This document shows, one piece after another, positions 17,883-27,461 of a stretch of DNA of 64,000 nucleotides (positions are counted from its first letter, which is position 1; every line of letters begins with the position of its first letter). The translations under genes and the position numbers were made by a program. The notes under the pieces are model-generated. The model did not search any database, was not told the DNA's origin, and saw only the letters and a list, made by a program, of their open reading frames with translations. This DNA comes from JACDHG01 sp963815295. Lineage in GTDB: Bacteria; Actinomycetota; Actinomycetes; Propionibacteriales; Nocardioidaceae. The stretch is from positions 248,001-312,000 of the forward strand of contig CAWFFZ010000001.1 of the NCBI GenBank assembly GCA_963815295.1, in the 5' to 3' direction.

Positions 17883-19315
17883 TCAGGCTGCGCTGAGGCG
17901 GCGGGTGCCGGTGTGGTCGACGAGCCAGTATCTGCCGTGGGGTGATCGCCATAGGTAGATGCCGGGGAAGGGTTGTTTGACTTGCCATCGGCTGTGGGTG
18001 CGGATCCGGTGGTGTCGACGGGTCATGGGTCCGAGTTTCCCGATCCCGGTTTGGCCGGGTGGTCCGCCGTCGTCGGGGTCGAGGTAGGGGATGGTGTGGT
18101 CGAGGTCCATCCGACGGCTGGTGTTCGACCCGTAGGGGAACACGTCGGTGGGGGTGATGAGGTGGACGGCTTCGCGGATCCGGTCGGGGATCTCGTAGGC
18201 GTCGACGGGTGCGATCCCGGCGACATCGATCACCGGTTTGAGGGTGATGGTGCAGTTGCCGAGCCATTGTTTGGCTTGGTCGACGGTGACGGGTCCGATC
18301 CCTTCCACCCGCGCCACACCCTCACCGCTATCCAACGACTCACGGGTCAGGTGGACGTAGAGGACGGCTTTGGGTCTGCGGGTCGACCTTGATGCTGACA
18401 CCGCGGACGAACGCTTCCGGGTTCCCCCCGCGGCTGCCGGGGTCGTGGGCGCCGTGGTGGTCGGCGTCGTCGAGTCCGATGCTGGAGGGCACATCGTCGG
18501 GTAGGTCGGCGTCGTCGCGGTTCCGCTACCGGTCGGCGGTGGTGGCGTACAGGTCCAGGGCTTGTTGGGGGCTGGCGAGGATCCCGACTGCTTTGGCCCG
18601 GCGTTGGTTCTTGCTGGTGGTGTTGCCGAGGAGTCCGATGCTGTCGGCGATCCGGTCGAGGGTGGCGTCGAAGAATTTCAGGTCGACGGCGTCGGCACGG
18701 ATGAACGCGGTCCCGGTCTCGTGGTCGTCCGATGGTTTCACCCACACCCCATGCTCGGTTTGTCTGGCCTCGGCCTCGGCCTGAGCACGGTCGGGGTCGG
18801 CGGCGGTGAGGGCGGCGTCGATCATCGTCTCCAGCCGCCTCCAGGTGAGCCGGTCGCGCCCACCGCGACACTTTCGCGTCGACCGCAGCGGCGGCGGCGG
18901 TGTCGTGGCTGCGGGTGGCGTGGGCGGTTTTGCGGCCGATCCACGGCTTCACCTCACCGGCACAGATCCGGGCCCACAGCAGGGGGAGGCGGTGGCGCAG
19001 GTCGAGGGCGTCGGCGATCAGGAGTTCGCCGGCGTAGGTGGACAGGGCCAGGACGGCACCGAACTCGGCGCAGGCGAACTCGGCCACCTGCGGGGTCCCG
19101 TCGCCTCCGACCTGGATGAGCCGTTCGGAACCCGGCAACACGAAGCCTGTTCCTTGGAGGGTGCCGTGGACGTCGGCCCAGTGGGCGGCGATCTGCAGCA
19201 TCTCGACGTCGGCGGCTTCTGAGCGGCGGCGGGTTTCTTCGGCGCGGGTGAGGGTTTGGTTGGCGTCGAGGGTGTCGACATCAGCGGCAGTGGTGGTGGT
19301 GTGCGTGTCGTGCAT
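17883..19315 (-). pseudogene. decayed DUF222/HNH endonuclease (13E12-type) gene
   Basis: Three reading frames join to give one recognisable DUF222-HNH protein of about 475 residues. The N-terminal part (ADVEMLQIAAHWADVHG to AAVDAKVSRW) runs from 19315 to about 18855. The middle (DRLTWRRLETMIDAAL onward) is in the next frame and has a TAG stop at 18526-18528. The C-terminal part (KAVLYVHLTRESLD, with HNH-like DLDHTIPYLDPDDGG and MTRRHHRIRTHSRW) is in the third frame from about 18370. Each frame change equals one extra base, next to GGG near 18850 and CCC near 18370. The family is multicopy in actinobacteria and linked to mobile DNA. Two frameshifts plus a nonsense codon make real decay likely. 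Confidence 0.82.
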
Positions 19316-19462
19316 GGGAGTGAATCTATCGGTGACCACCGACAGTTCTGAGGCTCAGATCCCCTTATACACAACGGTTTCCGAGACTTTTTCTATTCGT
19401 GTTTGGGTGCCTGTCGTGTCAGTGATGTTGAGCTGGTGGGGAGTGCTGCCGCAGTCGCCAGC

Positions 19463-19676
19463 GCGACGCAACCAGCAGCGCTACTTCCGGCGTTGCTGCG
19501 CCTTCACCACGAGCGCAACCGCCGGCCGCCGCCGCGACGCAACCCGCAGCGAAACTCCTGACGTTGCTGCGCTCTTTTGACCACGAGGGCAACCGCCGGC
19601 CGCCGGCGCGACGCAACCCGCAGCGAAACTTCCGGCGTTGCTGCGCCTTTCACCACGAGCGCAACCGCCGGCGACC
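19463..19676. repeat. tandem repeat, three units of about 71-74 bp
   Basis: Units begin at 19463, 19534 and 19608 with GCGACGCAAC, giving periods of 71 and 74 bases. Each contains GCGTTGCTGCGC (or a one-base variant), CACGAGCGCAACCGCCGG and a purine-rich middle. Units differ by a few substitutions and small indels, so the array is older than the one at 61078. The unit is rich in GCAAC and GTTGC, which gives it internal dyad symmetry. It lies just upstream of the decayed DUF222 gene. Confidence 0.7.
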
Positions 19677-19682
19677 GACTGG

Positions 19683-19749
19683 GGCTCGACTAGCTCGACC
19701 GCCGTACCGCAGCTCGGCGGGCGGGGGGTCTCCACAAGCTCGACCGCCG
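19683..19749. repeat. interspersed intergenic motif, copies 2 and 3
   Basis: Two related copies lie head to tail at 19683-19704 (GGCTCGACTAGCTCGACCG) and 19727-19749 (GGTCTCCACAAGCTCGACCG). They resemble the motif at 143-160. They end seven bases before the allantoicase stop codon, so they may mark or form the end of the purine operon transcript. Confidence 0.4.
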
Positions 19750-19755
19750 CAGGAG

Positions 19756-20778
19756 TCAGGCGTTCCAGCGGGCCTGGGCTGCTGCGAGTCCCTCGTCGGT
19801 GAGGCCGCCCCAGACTCGTAGCCGGGCCAACCCGCCGTCGGGGAAGACGTCGAGGCGCGCGTGCGTGGTCGGGCGTTCGGTGGAGACGAGGTAGCGATGT
19901 CGAGTGTCGGGTTGTGACCGAGTCTTGGCGACCAGGTCGAACCATTCGACGCCGACCGCCGGAACTGGATCCGTCGTCCTACAGCCACTCAACCTGACCA
20001 TGCCAGGGGCGTTGCCAACGAAGTACGACGTGTCGAGCTCGACGTGCTCGACCATTCCTTCGCCCGCAAGGCGATAGATCGCGAAGTCGTTGCCGTCGCC
20101 GCGGCGGCGGGCGTTTTCCCAGCCGTGACCCATGATCTGAGCGCGGCCTGGCAGGATCAGGTTTTGCGGCGACGAGTAGAACGCGTCGGAGCAGGCAACC
20201 AGGACGCCGCCGTTCTCCAACGCAGCGAGGTCGATCGTGCTGGTGAGGAAACGGGGGTCGGGCACGATCTCGCCGTGCACGCGGAACCGCGCGACTCCGC
20301 CGTCGGGATAGATGCGCAGGCGCACATGTGTCCAGACCCGCGCGTCGTCGACGTCGTAGGCGTTGGCTGTGTCGCCGAGGGCGGGAGACTTCTCGACCAG
20401 AGGCACCCAGTCGGCACCTTCGAGCTCCTCGGACGAGGGGTAGTCGCTCACGCGCGCGGCCTCGACGGAGATGAACGGCGGGTAGTTCCCGGTGAACCAA
20501 GATGTGTCGACGATGACGCCGTGAATGACGCCGGGGACGCCAAGCCTCACGATCGCCCAGTCGTGACCAGGTTCACGTCGCCGCCGGGTCTCCCAGCCGT
20601 CGTACACCTTGCCCTTGTGGCCGAACTCGTGCACGGCGAACGCGGACGGCTCGGGTTTGATCAGGTTCTCGCGCTGGGCGAACAGTTCGTCGTTCGCGGC
20701 GACGACGCTGCCGGCAAGCTGGCGCGACGCCAAATCTGGGAACGCGGCGAATGCCGGCGGTGCGGAAGAGTCAGGCAT
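19756..20778 (-). CDS. alc: allantoicase
   Basis: A 340-residue allantoicase that hydrolyses allantoate to ureidoglycolate and urea. It is built of two homologous beta-sandwich halves, visible as repeats of GKVYDGWETRRRREPGHDWAI and GHGWENARRRGDGNDFAI, and of VDTSWFTGNYPPF and LDTSYFVGNAPG. The start ATG 20778 has AGGAGGA eight bases upstream and overlaps the allantoinase stop by eight bases. It is the last gene of the purine operon. Confidence 0.93.
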   Translation of the reverse strand: MPDSSAPPAFAAFPDLASRQLAGSVVAANDELFAQRENLIKPEPSAFAVHEFGHKGKVYDGWETRRRREPGHDWAIVRLGVPGVIHGVIVDTSWFTGNYPPFISVEAARVSDYPSSEELEGADWVPLVEKSPALGDTANAYDVDDARVWTHVRLRIYPDGGVARFRVHGEIVPDPRFLTSTIDLAALENGGVLVACSDAFYSSPQNLILPGRAQIMGHGWENARRRGDGNDFAIYRLAGEGMVEHVELDTSYFVGNAPGMVRLSGCRTTDPVPAVGVEWFDLVAKTRSQPDTRHRYLVSTERPTTHARLDVFPDGGLARLRVWGGLTDEGLAAAQARWNA

Positions 20779-22174
20779 GGATAGATCCTCCTCCTCGGGC
20801 AAGCAACCGACCGATCGGCGGGTCCTTCACGGCGCCTCGTCGTGCAACCAGCTCGCCCGCAAGCCAGGTTTGGCGTACGACCCCACGAAGCTCACGCCCC
20901 GCGTAGGGAGTGATGTTGTGTTTATGGTGCAGCCGGTCGGGGTCGACCTCGAAGGTCTCCTCGGGACCGAACACGACAAGGTCAGCGTCGTGCCCTTCTG
21001 CGATTGCACCCTTGCCTGCAACACCAGCAACCCTTGTGGGTGCGGTGGACATCCACCGCACGACGTCTGCAACCCCCAGCCCCCGGTATGACGCGTGGGT
21101 CCAGACCAACGAAAGCCCAAGCTGCAAAGAGGAGACACCACCCCATGCAGCACTGAAGTCGCCAGTCGCGAAGTCCTTGAGGGCCGGCGGCGCCGGTGAA
21201 TGGTCGGACACGACACAGTCGACAACGCTGTCCCGCAACCCCTGCCACAGGCCATCCTGGTTGGCGGTGTCGCGGATCGGCGGACAGCACTTGAACTCGG
21301 TGGCGCCGTCCTCGATTCCTTCGGCGGCCAGCGTCAGGTAGTGCGGACACGTCTCTACCGTCACGCGCACGCCGGCATCCCGTGCCAGCGCCAGCCTCGA
21401 CAGAGACGGCGCGCTCGACAGGTGCAGGATGTGGACCCGCGTGCCGTGCTGAGCGGCCAGCTCGAGCACCTCGGCGATTGCTCGGTCCTCCGCCTCCGGC
21501 GGACGGGACCGAAGGAAATCGGCGTACGAGCGTCCAGCGAATGCCGGCGCTCGATCGATCGTGGCGGCGTCTTCGGCATGCACGATCAGCAAGCCATCGA
21601 AACCGGCGATCTCGCGCATTGCCGAGTCGAGACCTGCTCGGTCGAGCGGCGGAAACTCCTCCACCCCGCTGGGCAGCAAGAAGCACTTGAATCCGAAAAC
21701 CCCTTGCTGGTAAAGGGTTTCGAGTGTGCCAAGGCTCGACGGCACTGCACCACCCCAAAAGCCAACGTCGACGAACCGCTGACCTTCGGTGGCCAACTGC
21801 TTCGTCGCTAGTGCCTCCGAGTCGATCGTGGGAGGTATCGAGTTGAGCGGCATGTCAATGATCGTCGTCACACCGCCCGCTGCCGCCGCTCGGGTCGCCG
21901 ACGCAAAACCCTCCCAGTCAGTGCGGCCCGGCTCGTTGACGTGGACGTGGGTGTCGACGAGACCGGGCAGGAGGACCTCGTCGTTGGCGAGGTCGATCAC
22001 TGCGCTCTCGTCGCGGGCGCGTGAAACCACTTCACGGCGCGTCTCGCCGCCGGAGGGTTCGACCCAAACGATCACGCCGTCACGTACACCGACGGCGGCA
22101 TGACGCTCACCGTCGGGCAGCACGCATCGGCCGCGGAAGACCACATCCACCGGCTTATCGCCTGCAGACTCCAC
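20771..22174 (-). CDS. allB: allantoinase
   Basis: A 467-residue cyclic amidohydrolase that opens allantoin to allantoate. Metal-binding residues lie in LVDTHVHVNEPGRTDWEGF near residue 75, the bridging lysine in GVFGFKCFLLPSG near 155, HAEDAATI and HILHLSSAPS further on, and the last Asp in CVVSDHSPAP near 340. It begins at GTG 22174, three bases after the DUF6986 gene stop, and overlaps allantoicase by eight bases. Its product is passed directly to allantoicase. Confidence 0.94.
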   Translation of the reverse strand: MESAGDKPVDVVFRGRCVLPDGERHAAVGVRDGVIVWVEPSGGETRREVVSRARDESAVIDLANDEVLLPGLVDTHVHVNEPGRTDWEGFASATRAAAAGGVTTIIDMPLNSIPPTIDSEALATKQLATEGQRFVDVGFWGGAVPSSLGTLETLYQQGVFGFKCFLLPSGVEEFPPLDRAGLDSAMREIAGFDGLLIVHAEDAATIDRAPAFAGRSYADFLRSRPPEAEDRAIAEVLELAAQHGTRVHILHLSSAPSLSRLALARDAGVRVTVETCPHYLTLAAEGIEDGATEFKCCPPIRDTANQDGLWQGLRDSVVDCVVSDHSPAPPALKDFATGDFSAAWGGVSSLQLGLSLVWTHASYRGLGVADVVRWMSTAPTRVAGVAGKGAIAEGHDADLVVFGPEETFEVDPDRLHHKHNITPYAGRELRGVVRQTWLAGELVARRGAVKDPPIGRLLARGGGSIHA

Positions 22175-22177
22175 GCG

Positions 22178-23473
22178 TCACCCCACCCGCCGTCGTGCCA
22201 GCCGCTGCAGAGTCGCGACTTCCGCGCCGATGAAAGCCTCGACCTCGTCGTTCGACACTGCGCCGCTGTGGAGGCCTCGACAGACAAAACTGGCCAGTGC
22301 CTGCGCCGTGGCGGGTTCGTCAAGTACGCCGCCCTGGCCGCCGGCCAGGTAGACGGCCAGCCGGTGGCCCGCGGACTCCAGACCCGCGCGGAAGAAGAGG
22401 TACGTCGCCGCGAACCTCGTCGGCAACTGGGCGGGATGGAGGTCCCAACCCTGATAGAGCCCACGGTCTAGCGAGCGGCGCACCAGCCGCATGTGCAGCG
22501 CCCATGCATCCCGGACCGCTCGCGTGTCGCCCACGGGCAGGACGTTGCTTGAGCCGTCCGAAAGCCGGACCCCGGTGCCCGCTGCGGCCAACGCCATGAC
22601 GCTCTTGGCGTGCTCAGCCGCCGGATGGTCCATCGCCTGGTTGGCTGCACTGATCCCGAGCGCGGCCGTGTAGTCGTACGTCCCGAAGTGCAGACCTGTG
22701 CACCGATGGTCACTCTCGTGGATAAGCCGGGCCACCAAAGCCGTGCCGTCATTGGCCATGACCGACTGCGCAGTCTCGACCTGGATCTCGAAACAGAGCC
22801 GCCCGTCGGGCAGCCCATACGCCGTTTCGAGCCGGCGGCAGGCCTCGACCATCGCGTGCACCTGCTCGACCGACGTGACCTTCGGGAGCGTGACGACCCA
22901 GCCGTCGGGCAGGTCACCAGCCTCCAGAAGCGTGCCCAGGAAGAGATCGAGCGTACGCAGTCCCCGTCGCCGCGTCGCGGCCTCGAAGGACTTGAAGCGG
23001 ATCCCGCAGTATGGCGGCGCGGCACCAAGCTCAGCCGCCTCGACGAGAGCCCGAGCCGCAGCCACCGCGTCACGGTCCTCGGTGTCGTCGTCGCGCGCGC
23101 CGTACCCGTCCTCGAGGTCGATGCGGAGGTCCTCGATCGGCTCCACCTCGAGCTTCTGGAGCATTCGAGCCAAGACCTCCTCGAAGTCCTGCGCGTTGCC
23201 GCTGGCGGGGTAGTCGGCGAGACCGAGCACCTCCGCAAACGACCGCGCTGTCGGGGCGTGCTCGTCGAGCGCACGGCGCGCCTCGGCGCCCCACCGCTGC
23301 GTCAGGTCCGGCGTCAACCGGTCGGCCGGGACGTAGACCGTGTGCACCGGCTGGCGACGACCGTCATCGCCCGGGTACAGCCGCGCCATCCGCTCGTCCG
23401 CAGGAGCGACGATCGCGTCGAGTGCGGCCAGGTCGTCCGCGCCGAGCCGAGGCGACCCGTGGGGTGACGTCAC
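22178..23473 (-). CDS. DUF6986 protein, CitE/HpcH aldolase-like, function unknown
   Basis: A 431-residue TIM-barrel protein of the citrate-lyase-beta/HpcH aldolase superfamily. The acidic metal motif RIDLEDGYGARDDD lies near residue 115, the substrate Arg in CGIRFKSFEA near 150, then WVVTLPKVTS, FEIQVETAQSVM (metal Glu) and HFGTYDYTAALGIS. This is the arrangement of enzymes that make or break a C-C bond next to a CoA-thioester, pyruvate or glyoxylate. It is wedged between malate synthase (four-base GTGA overlap) and allantoinase (three-base gap), which places its substrate near glyoxylate or ureidoglycolate. No ureidoglycolate lyase is visible in the operon. The reaction itself is not known to me. 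Confidence 0.8.
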   Translation of the reverse strand: MTSPHGSPRLGADDLAALDAIVAPADERMARLYPGDDGRRQPVHTVYVPADRLTPDLTQRWGAEARRALDEHAPTARSFAEVLGLADYPASGNAQDFEEVLARMLQKLEVEPIEDLRIDLEDGYGARDDDTEDRDAVAAARALVEAAELGAAPPYCGIRFKSFEAATRRRGLRTLDLFLGTLLEAGDLPDGWVVTLPKVTSVEQVHAMVEACRRLETAYGLPDGRLCFEIQVETAQSVMANDGTALVARLIHESDHRCTGLHFGTYDYTAALGISAANQAMDHPAAEHAKSVMALAAAGTGVRLSDGSSNVLPVGDTRAVRDAWALHMRLVRRSLDRGLYQGWDLHPAQLPTRFAATYLFFRAGLESAGHRLAVYLAGGQGGVLDEPATAQALASFVCRGLHSGAVSNDEVEAFIGAEVATLQRLARRRVG

Positions 23474-25077
23474 TCGACGTACTCGGCGTAGGCCGGAAGG
23501 GTCAGGAACTCGACGAAGTCGTCATCGAGCGCGACGCGTTCGAACAACGCGCGCGCCCGGTCGAGAGCCTCCATGGTCTCGGGCTGGTCCGCCCACGTGA
23601 TCGCGAGCTCGGAGTAGACCTCCTCGACGACGGTCCTCACGCGCTCGGCCGTGATGACGGCACCGTCATCGGTCTGGCTGCCGGCGTGGACCCACTGCCA
23701 CAGTTGGCTGCGCGAGATCTCCGCCGTCGCCGCATCTTCCATCAAGTTGTCGATGGCCGCTGCCCCGGTGCCGAGCAACCACGACACGACATACCGCAGC
23801 GCCACGGACACGTTGCCGCGCACTCCGGCAGCCGTGATCACGCCTTCCGTCGCCTCGATATCGAGCAAATCGGCGGCCGTCACTGTCACATTGTCGCGTC
23901 GTCGCTCGATCTGGTTGGGCCGGTTGACCAGCACTGCGTCGAACACCTCCATGCAGATCGGCACCAGGTCGGGGTGGGCGACCCAGGAGCCGTCGTAACC
24001 ATCGCTAGCCTCGCGTTCCTTGTCGGCTCGCACCTTGTCGAGGGCGGCGGCGTTGACCTCCGGGTCGCGGCGGCTCGGGATGAACGCCGCCATCCCGCCC
24101 ATCGCGACCGCGCCACGCCGGTGGCAGGTAGACACGAGCAACTCCGAGTACGCACGCATGAACGGCGCCGTCATCGTCACCGCGTTTCGGTCAGGCAGCA
24201 CGTATGACGCCCCCGCATCGCGGAAGTTCTTGATCACGCTGAACAGGTAGTCCCACCGACCGGCGTTGAGCCCGGACGCGTGCTCTTGCAGCTCGAAGAG
24301 GATCTCCTCCATCTCGAACGCCGCTGTGATCGTCTCGATCAAGACCGTGGCTCGGACGCTGCCGTACGGCACACCCAACACGTCCTGGGCGTGGGTGAAC
24401 ACGTCGTTCCAGAGGCGAGCCTCGAGATAGCTCTCCGTCTTCGGCAGGTAGTAGTAGGGCCCGAGGCCTCGCGACAGCAGTTCGTCGGCGTTGTGGAAGA
24501 AATGCAGCCCGAAGTCAAGGAAGGCCCCCACGACAGGCTGGTCGTCCACGATCACGTGCTTGTCGTCGAGGTGCCAGCCCCGCGGTCTCACGACGGGGAC
24601 CGCGAGGTCACCCTCGTTCAGCGAGTACTCCTTGCCCTCCGGCGACGTGAACGACAGCTGGCGGCGGTGGGCGTCATACAGGGAGACCTGGCCCTCCACC
24701 ACGTTGGACCAGTGCGGCGTGTTGGCGTCCTCGAAGTCGGCGAGCCAGATGCGGGCGCCTGAGTTGAGGGCGTTGATCGCCATCTTGGCGTCGGTCGGTC
24801 CGGTGATCTCGACCCGCCGATCCTGCAGCGCTACCGGCGCCGGAGCCACCGTCCACTCACCCTCACGGATCTCCCGTGTCTCGTCGAAGAAGTCGAGGGT
24901 CCCGGTCTCGCTGATCTGCTTCCGCCGCACCGCGCGGGCCTGCAACAGCTCGTCACGCCGGCCGCCAAAGTTGCGTTGCAGGTCTGCCACAAACCCGAGG
25001 GCCTGCGGGGTAAGGATCTCCCGCTGCCTCGGCTCCTCGCGCGGCGCCCGCACCTCGACTCCGGTTAACTCACTCAT
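23470..25077 (-). CDS. aceB: malate synthase A
   Basis: A 535-residue malate synthase of the A type, condensing glyoxylate with acetyl-CoA to malate. Typical segments are DFEDANTPHW with the metal-site acids near residue 120, RPRGWHLDDKH, VRATVLIETITAAFEMEEIL with catalytic and metal residues near 270, LNAGRWDYLFS, and the C-terminal WQWVHAGSQTDDG. It lies inside the purine operon rather than beside isocitrate lyase, so its likely job is to use glyoxylate released from allantoin. It overlaps the xanthine dehydrogenase Mo subunit stop by eight bases. Confidence 0.95.
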   Translation of the reverse strand: MSELTGVEVRAPREEPRQREILTPQALGFVADLQRNFGGRRDELLQARAVRRKQISETGTLDFFDETREIREGEWTVAPAPVALQDRRVEITGPTDAKMAINALNSGARIWLADFEDANTPHWSNVVEGQVSLYDAHRRQLSFTSPEGKEYSLNEGDLAVPVVRPRGWHLDDKHVIVDDQPVVGAFLDFGLHFFHNADELLSRGLGPYYYLPKTESYLEARLWNDVFTHAQDVLGVPYGSVRATVLIETITAAFEMEEILFELQEHASGLNAGRWDYLFSVIKNFRDAGASYVLPDRNAVTMTAPFMRAYSELLVSTCHRRGAVAMGGMAAFIPSRRDPEVNAAALDKVRADKEREASDGYDGSWVAHPDLVPICMEVFDAVLVNRPNQIERRRDNVTVTAADLLDIEATEGVITAAGVRGNVSVALRYVVSWLLGTGAAAIDNLMEDAATAEISRSQLWQWVHAGSQTDDGAVITAERVRTVVEEVYSELAITWADQPETMEALDRARALFERVALDDDFVEFLTLPAYAEYVE

Positions 25078-27425
25078 CGACTTCCTCCCCTGTGCCAGTG
25101 ATGTGTTCGGGGCGGACCGGCACCCTTGTCAGGGCAAGGCCGCAGGCGGCGCGGATGGCCGCCATCACGGCGGGACCGGACGAGATCGTCGGCGCCTCAC
25201 CGACACCGCGCAGGCCGTACGGCGCATGCGGATCGGCGTACTCCAGCACCTGGATCGGCATCGGCGGCGTGTCGAGGATGGTCGGGATCAGGTAGTCGGT
25301 GAACGACGGGTTGCGGATCTTGCCGTCGACGATCTGGATCTCCTCCATCAGCGCCAAGCCCATCCCTTGCGTGCTGCCGCCCTGGATCTGCCCGAGGACT
25401 GCGTCGGGGTTGATCGCCTTGCCGACATCCTGGGTGCACGCAAGCTCGACGACCTTGACCAGCCCCAGGTCGACGTCAACATCCACCACCGCGCGGTGGG
25501 CGGCGAACGCGTACTGGACGTGTGCGAACCCCTGTCCGGTCTCCGGGTCGATCGGCTCGGTCTTGCGGTGTCGCCACTCGAGCGTCTCCTCGATCACACG
25601 GTCGCCCAGCACATCGGCTATCGAGGCAACGGAGCCCCGACCATCGGAGACCACCATTCCGCCCTCGAGCCTCAGGTCGTGGATCGTCTCCCCGAGATAG
25701 CGCTGGGTCAGGCCAAGCAGCTCATCGCGAACCTTGACGCAGGCCGCCTGCACGGCACCACCCGTGACATAGGTCTGTCGCGACGCCGACGTCGAGCCGC
25801 CAGAACCGACCTGGGTGTCCTTCGGGTGCACGACGACCGTGTCGACGCCCAGCTCGGTGCGGCAGATCTGTTGCTCGACCGTGACGAGCCCCTGCCCCAC
25901 CTCAGCAGCGGCCGTGTGCACGGTCACGTGAGGGGCGCCACCCACGACCTCGAGACGCACCCGCGCGGTCGAGTAGTCGTCGAAGCCTTCGGAGAAGCCG
26001 ACGTTCTTGTAGGCAACGGCATAGCCGACACCGCGGCGGACGCCCTCGCCGTGGGTGGTGTTGGAGACGCCGCCGGGGAGGTGGCGCAGATCGGAGGGGT
26101 CCAGGTCGAGTGGCATCGGCATCGCCTGCAACCGCTCCAGCAGCTCGACCACTGGGGCAGCGCTGTCGACCACTTGACCCGTGGGCGCTGTGGAGCCTTC
26201 CTCCATCGCGTTGAGCTTGCGCACTTCGACTGGGTCCATGCCTAGAGAGGCGGCGAGCTTGTCCATCTGGGCCTCGTAGGCGAACGCGGTCTGTACCGAT
26301 CCGAACCCCCGCATCGCACCACACGGCGGGTTGTTCGTGTAGGCGCCGTAGCAGTCGACGTGGATGTTCGGTATGACGTACGGGCCCACCCCCATCGTGC
26401 CCGCGTTGCCGACTACCGCCGGGGTCGATGAGGCGTAGGCGCCGCCGTCGAGGTAGATCTCGGCCTTCACGTAGACGAGTTTCCCGTCGCGGTCCGCGCC
26501 GTGCTCGTAGCGCATCGTCGCGGGGTGGCGGTGCACGTGCCCGAAGAACGACTCCTCGCGGTTGTAGACCATCTTGATCGGCTTGCCGGTGTGCAACGCG
26601 AGCAGACACCCGTGTACGTGCATGGACAGGTCCTCGCGGCCACCGAACGCCCCGCCGACACCTGCCAGCGAGAGACGCACTTGGTCAGGCGGCAAACCGA
26701 GCGCCGCACAGATCTGCCGCTGGTCGACGTGCAGCCACTGCGTCGCGACGTACAGGTCGACCCCGCCAACGTCGTCGGGCACCGCAAGTCCGGCTTCAGG
26801 ACCGAGGAACGCCTGGTCCTGCATGCCGACTTCGTAGTCACCGATGACAACGACGTCCGCCTTGGGGTCGGGATCGCCGACCCGCAGACTTCAGGTGGCG
26901 GACGAGATTGCCGTGCGGGTGGAGATGCGCGGCTTCCCGGCTCAGCTCGGTCACGTTGGCTGAAAGGTCGCCGTGCAGGTCGCGAGAGTCGTGCCCGAGA
27001 GCCACCCGAGCATCCGTGATCGGCTCGAGCACGTCGTAGTGGACGTTGATCTTCTTGGCTGCCTGACGCGCGATCTCGGGGTGGTCCGCGGCGACGAGCG
27101 CCACCGGCTCGCCCTGATAGCGCACCGTGTCGATCGCCAGCACCGGCTGGTCGGCGATCTCGAGCCCGAACGTCTTGGCGCCGGGCACGTCCTCGTGGGT
27201 GAGCACTGCGAAGACACCAGCCGTGGCGAGGGCCTCACCGATGTCGATTCCCGTGATGCGTGCATAGGGGTGAGGGCTTCGCAGGGTGACACCCCAGAGC
27301 ATGTCGTCCATCCAGAGATCGCTGCCGTACGCGAATTCGCCCGTGACCTTCAACGTCGAGTCAGGTCGCTGCGGGCTCTCACCCACGCCCCCGATCGTGT
27401 TCTCGTGCAGACGCGTCCGGGGCAC
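25070..27425 (-). pseudogene. pucD: xanthine dehydrogenase molybdenum subunit, frameshifted
   Basis: Two adjacent frames together encode one molybdopterin subunit of about 785 residues. The first (27425 to about 26889) has IGGVGESPQRPD, LWGVTLRSPHPYARI and YQGEPVALVAADHPE. The second (about 26888 to 25070) has VGDPDPKADVVVIGDYEVG, the Mo-site GVGGAFGGREDLS, NNPPCGAMRGFGS and LRGVGEAPTISSG. They join without loss if one base is removed from TCTG at 26885-26888. The start is also unsettled: GTG 27465 overlaps the upstream stop by four bases like other junctions here, but it needs a second frame change near 27400; GTG 27425 is the first in-frame choice. Whether the gene is dead or mis-sequenced cannot be told. 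All other operon genes are intact. Confidence 0.82.
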
Positions 27426-27461
27426 CGATGGGCGCCTTGGGCTGGGTCTCGATCGGCGTGG

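Larger units (their letters stand above)
19316..19755. other. gene-free spacer of repeats upstream of a DUF222 remnant
   Basis: These 440 bases hold no credible gene. The first 120 bases include a relatively AT-rich stretch (around 19350-19395) that may have been the DUF222 promoter. The rest is the tandem repeat at 19463-19676 and two copies of an interspersed motif at 19683-19749. Short open frames here only mirror the repeats. Confidence 0.6.

Noticed and set aside
19463..19676. CRISPR array
   Set aside because: Whole units repeat without unique spacers, and no cas genes are near.
19481..19945. 154-codon frame over the 71-74-bp repeats
   Set aside because: The peptide just repeats the DNA array and enters the allantoicase gene antisense.
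24491..26245. 584-codon plus-strand frame over malate synthase and the xanthine dehydrogenase subunit
   Set aside because: Shadow of two known genes; no domain or start signal.
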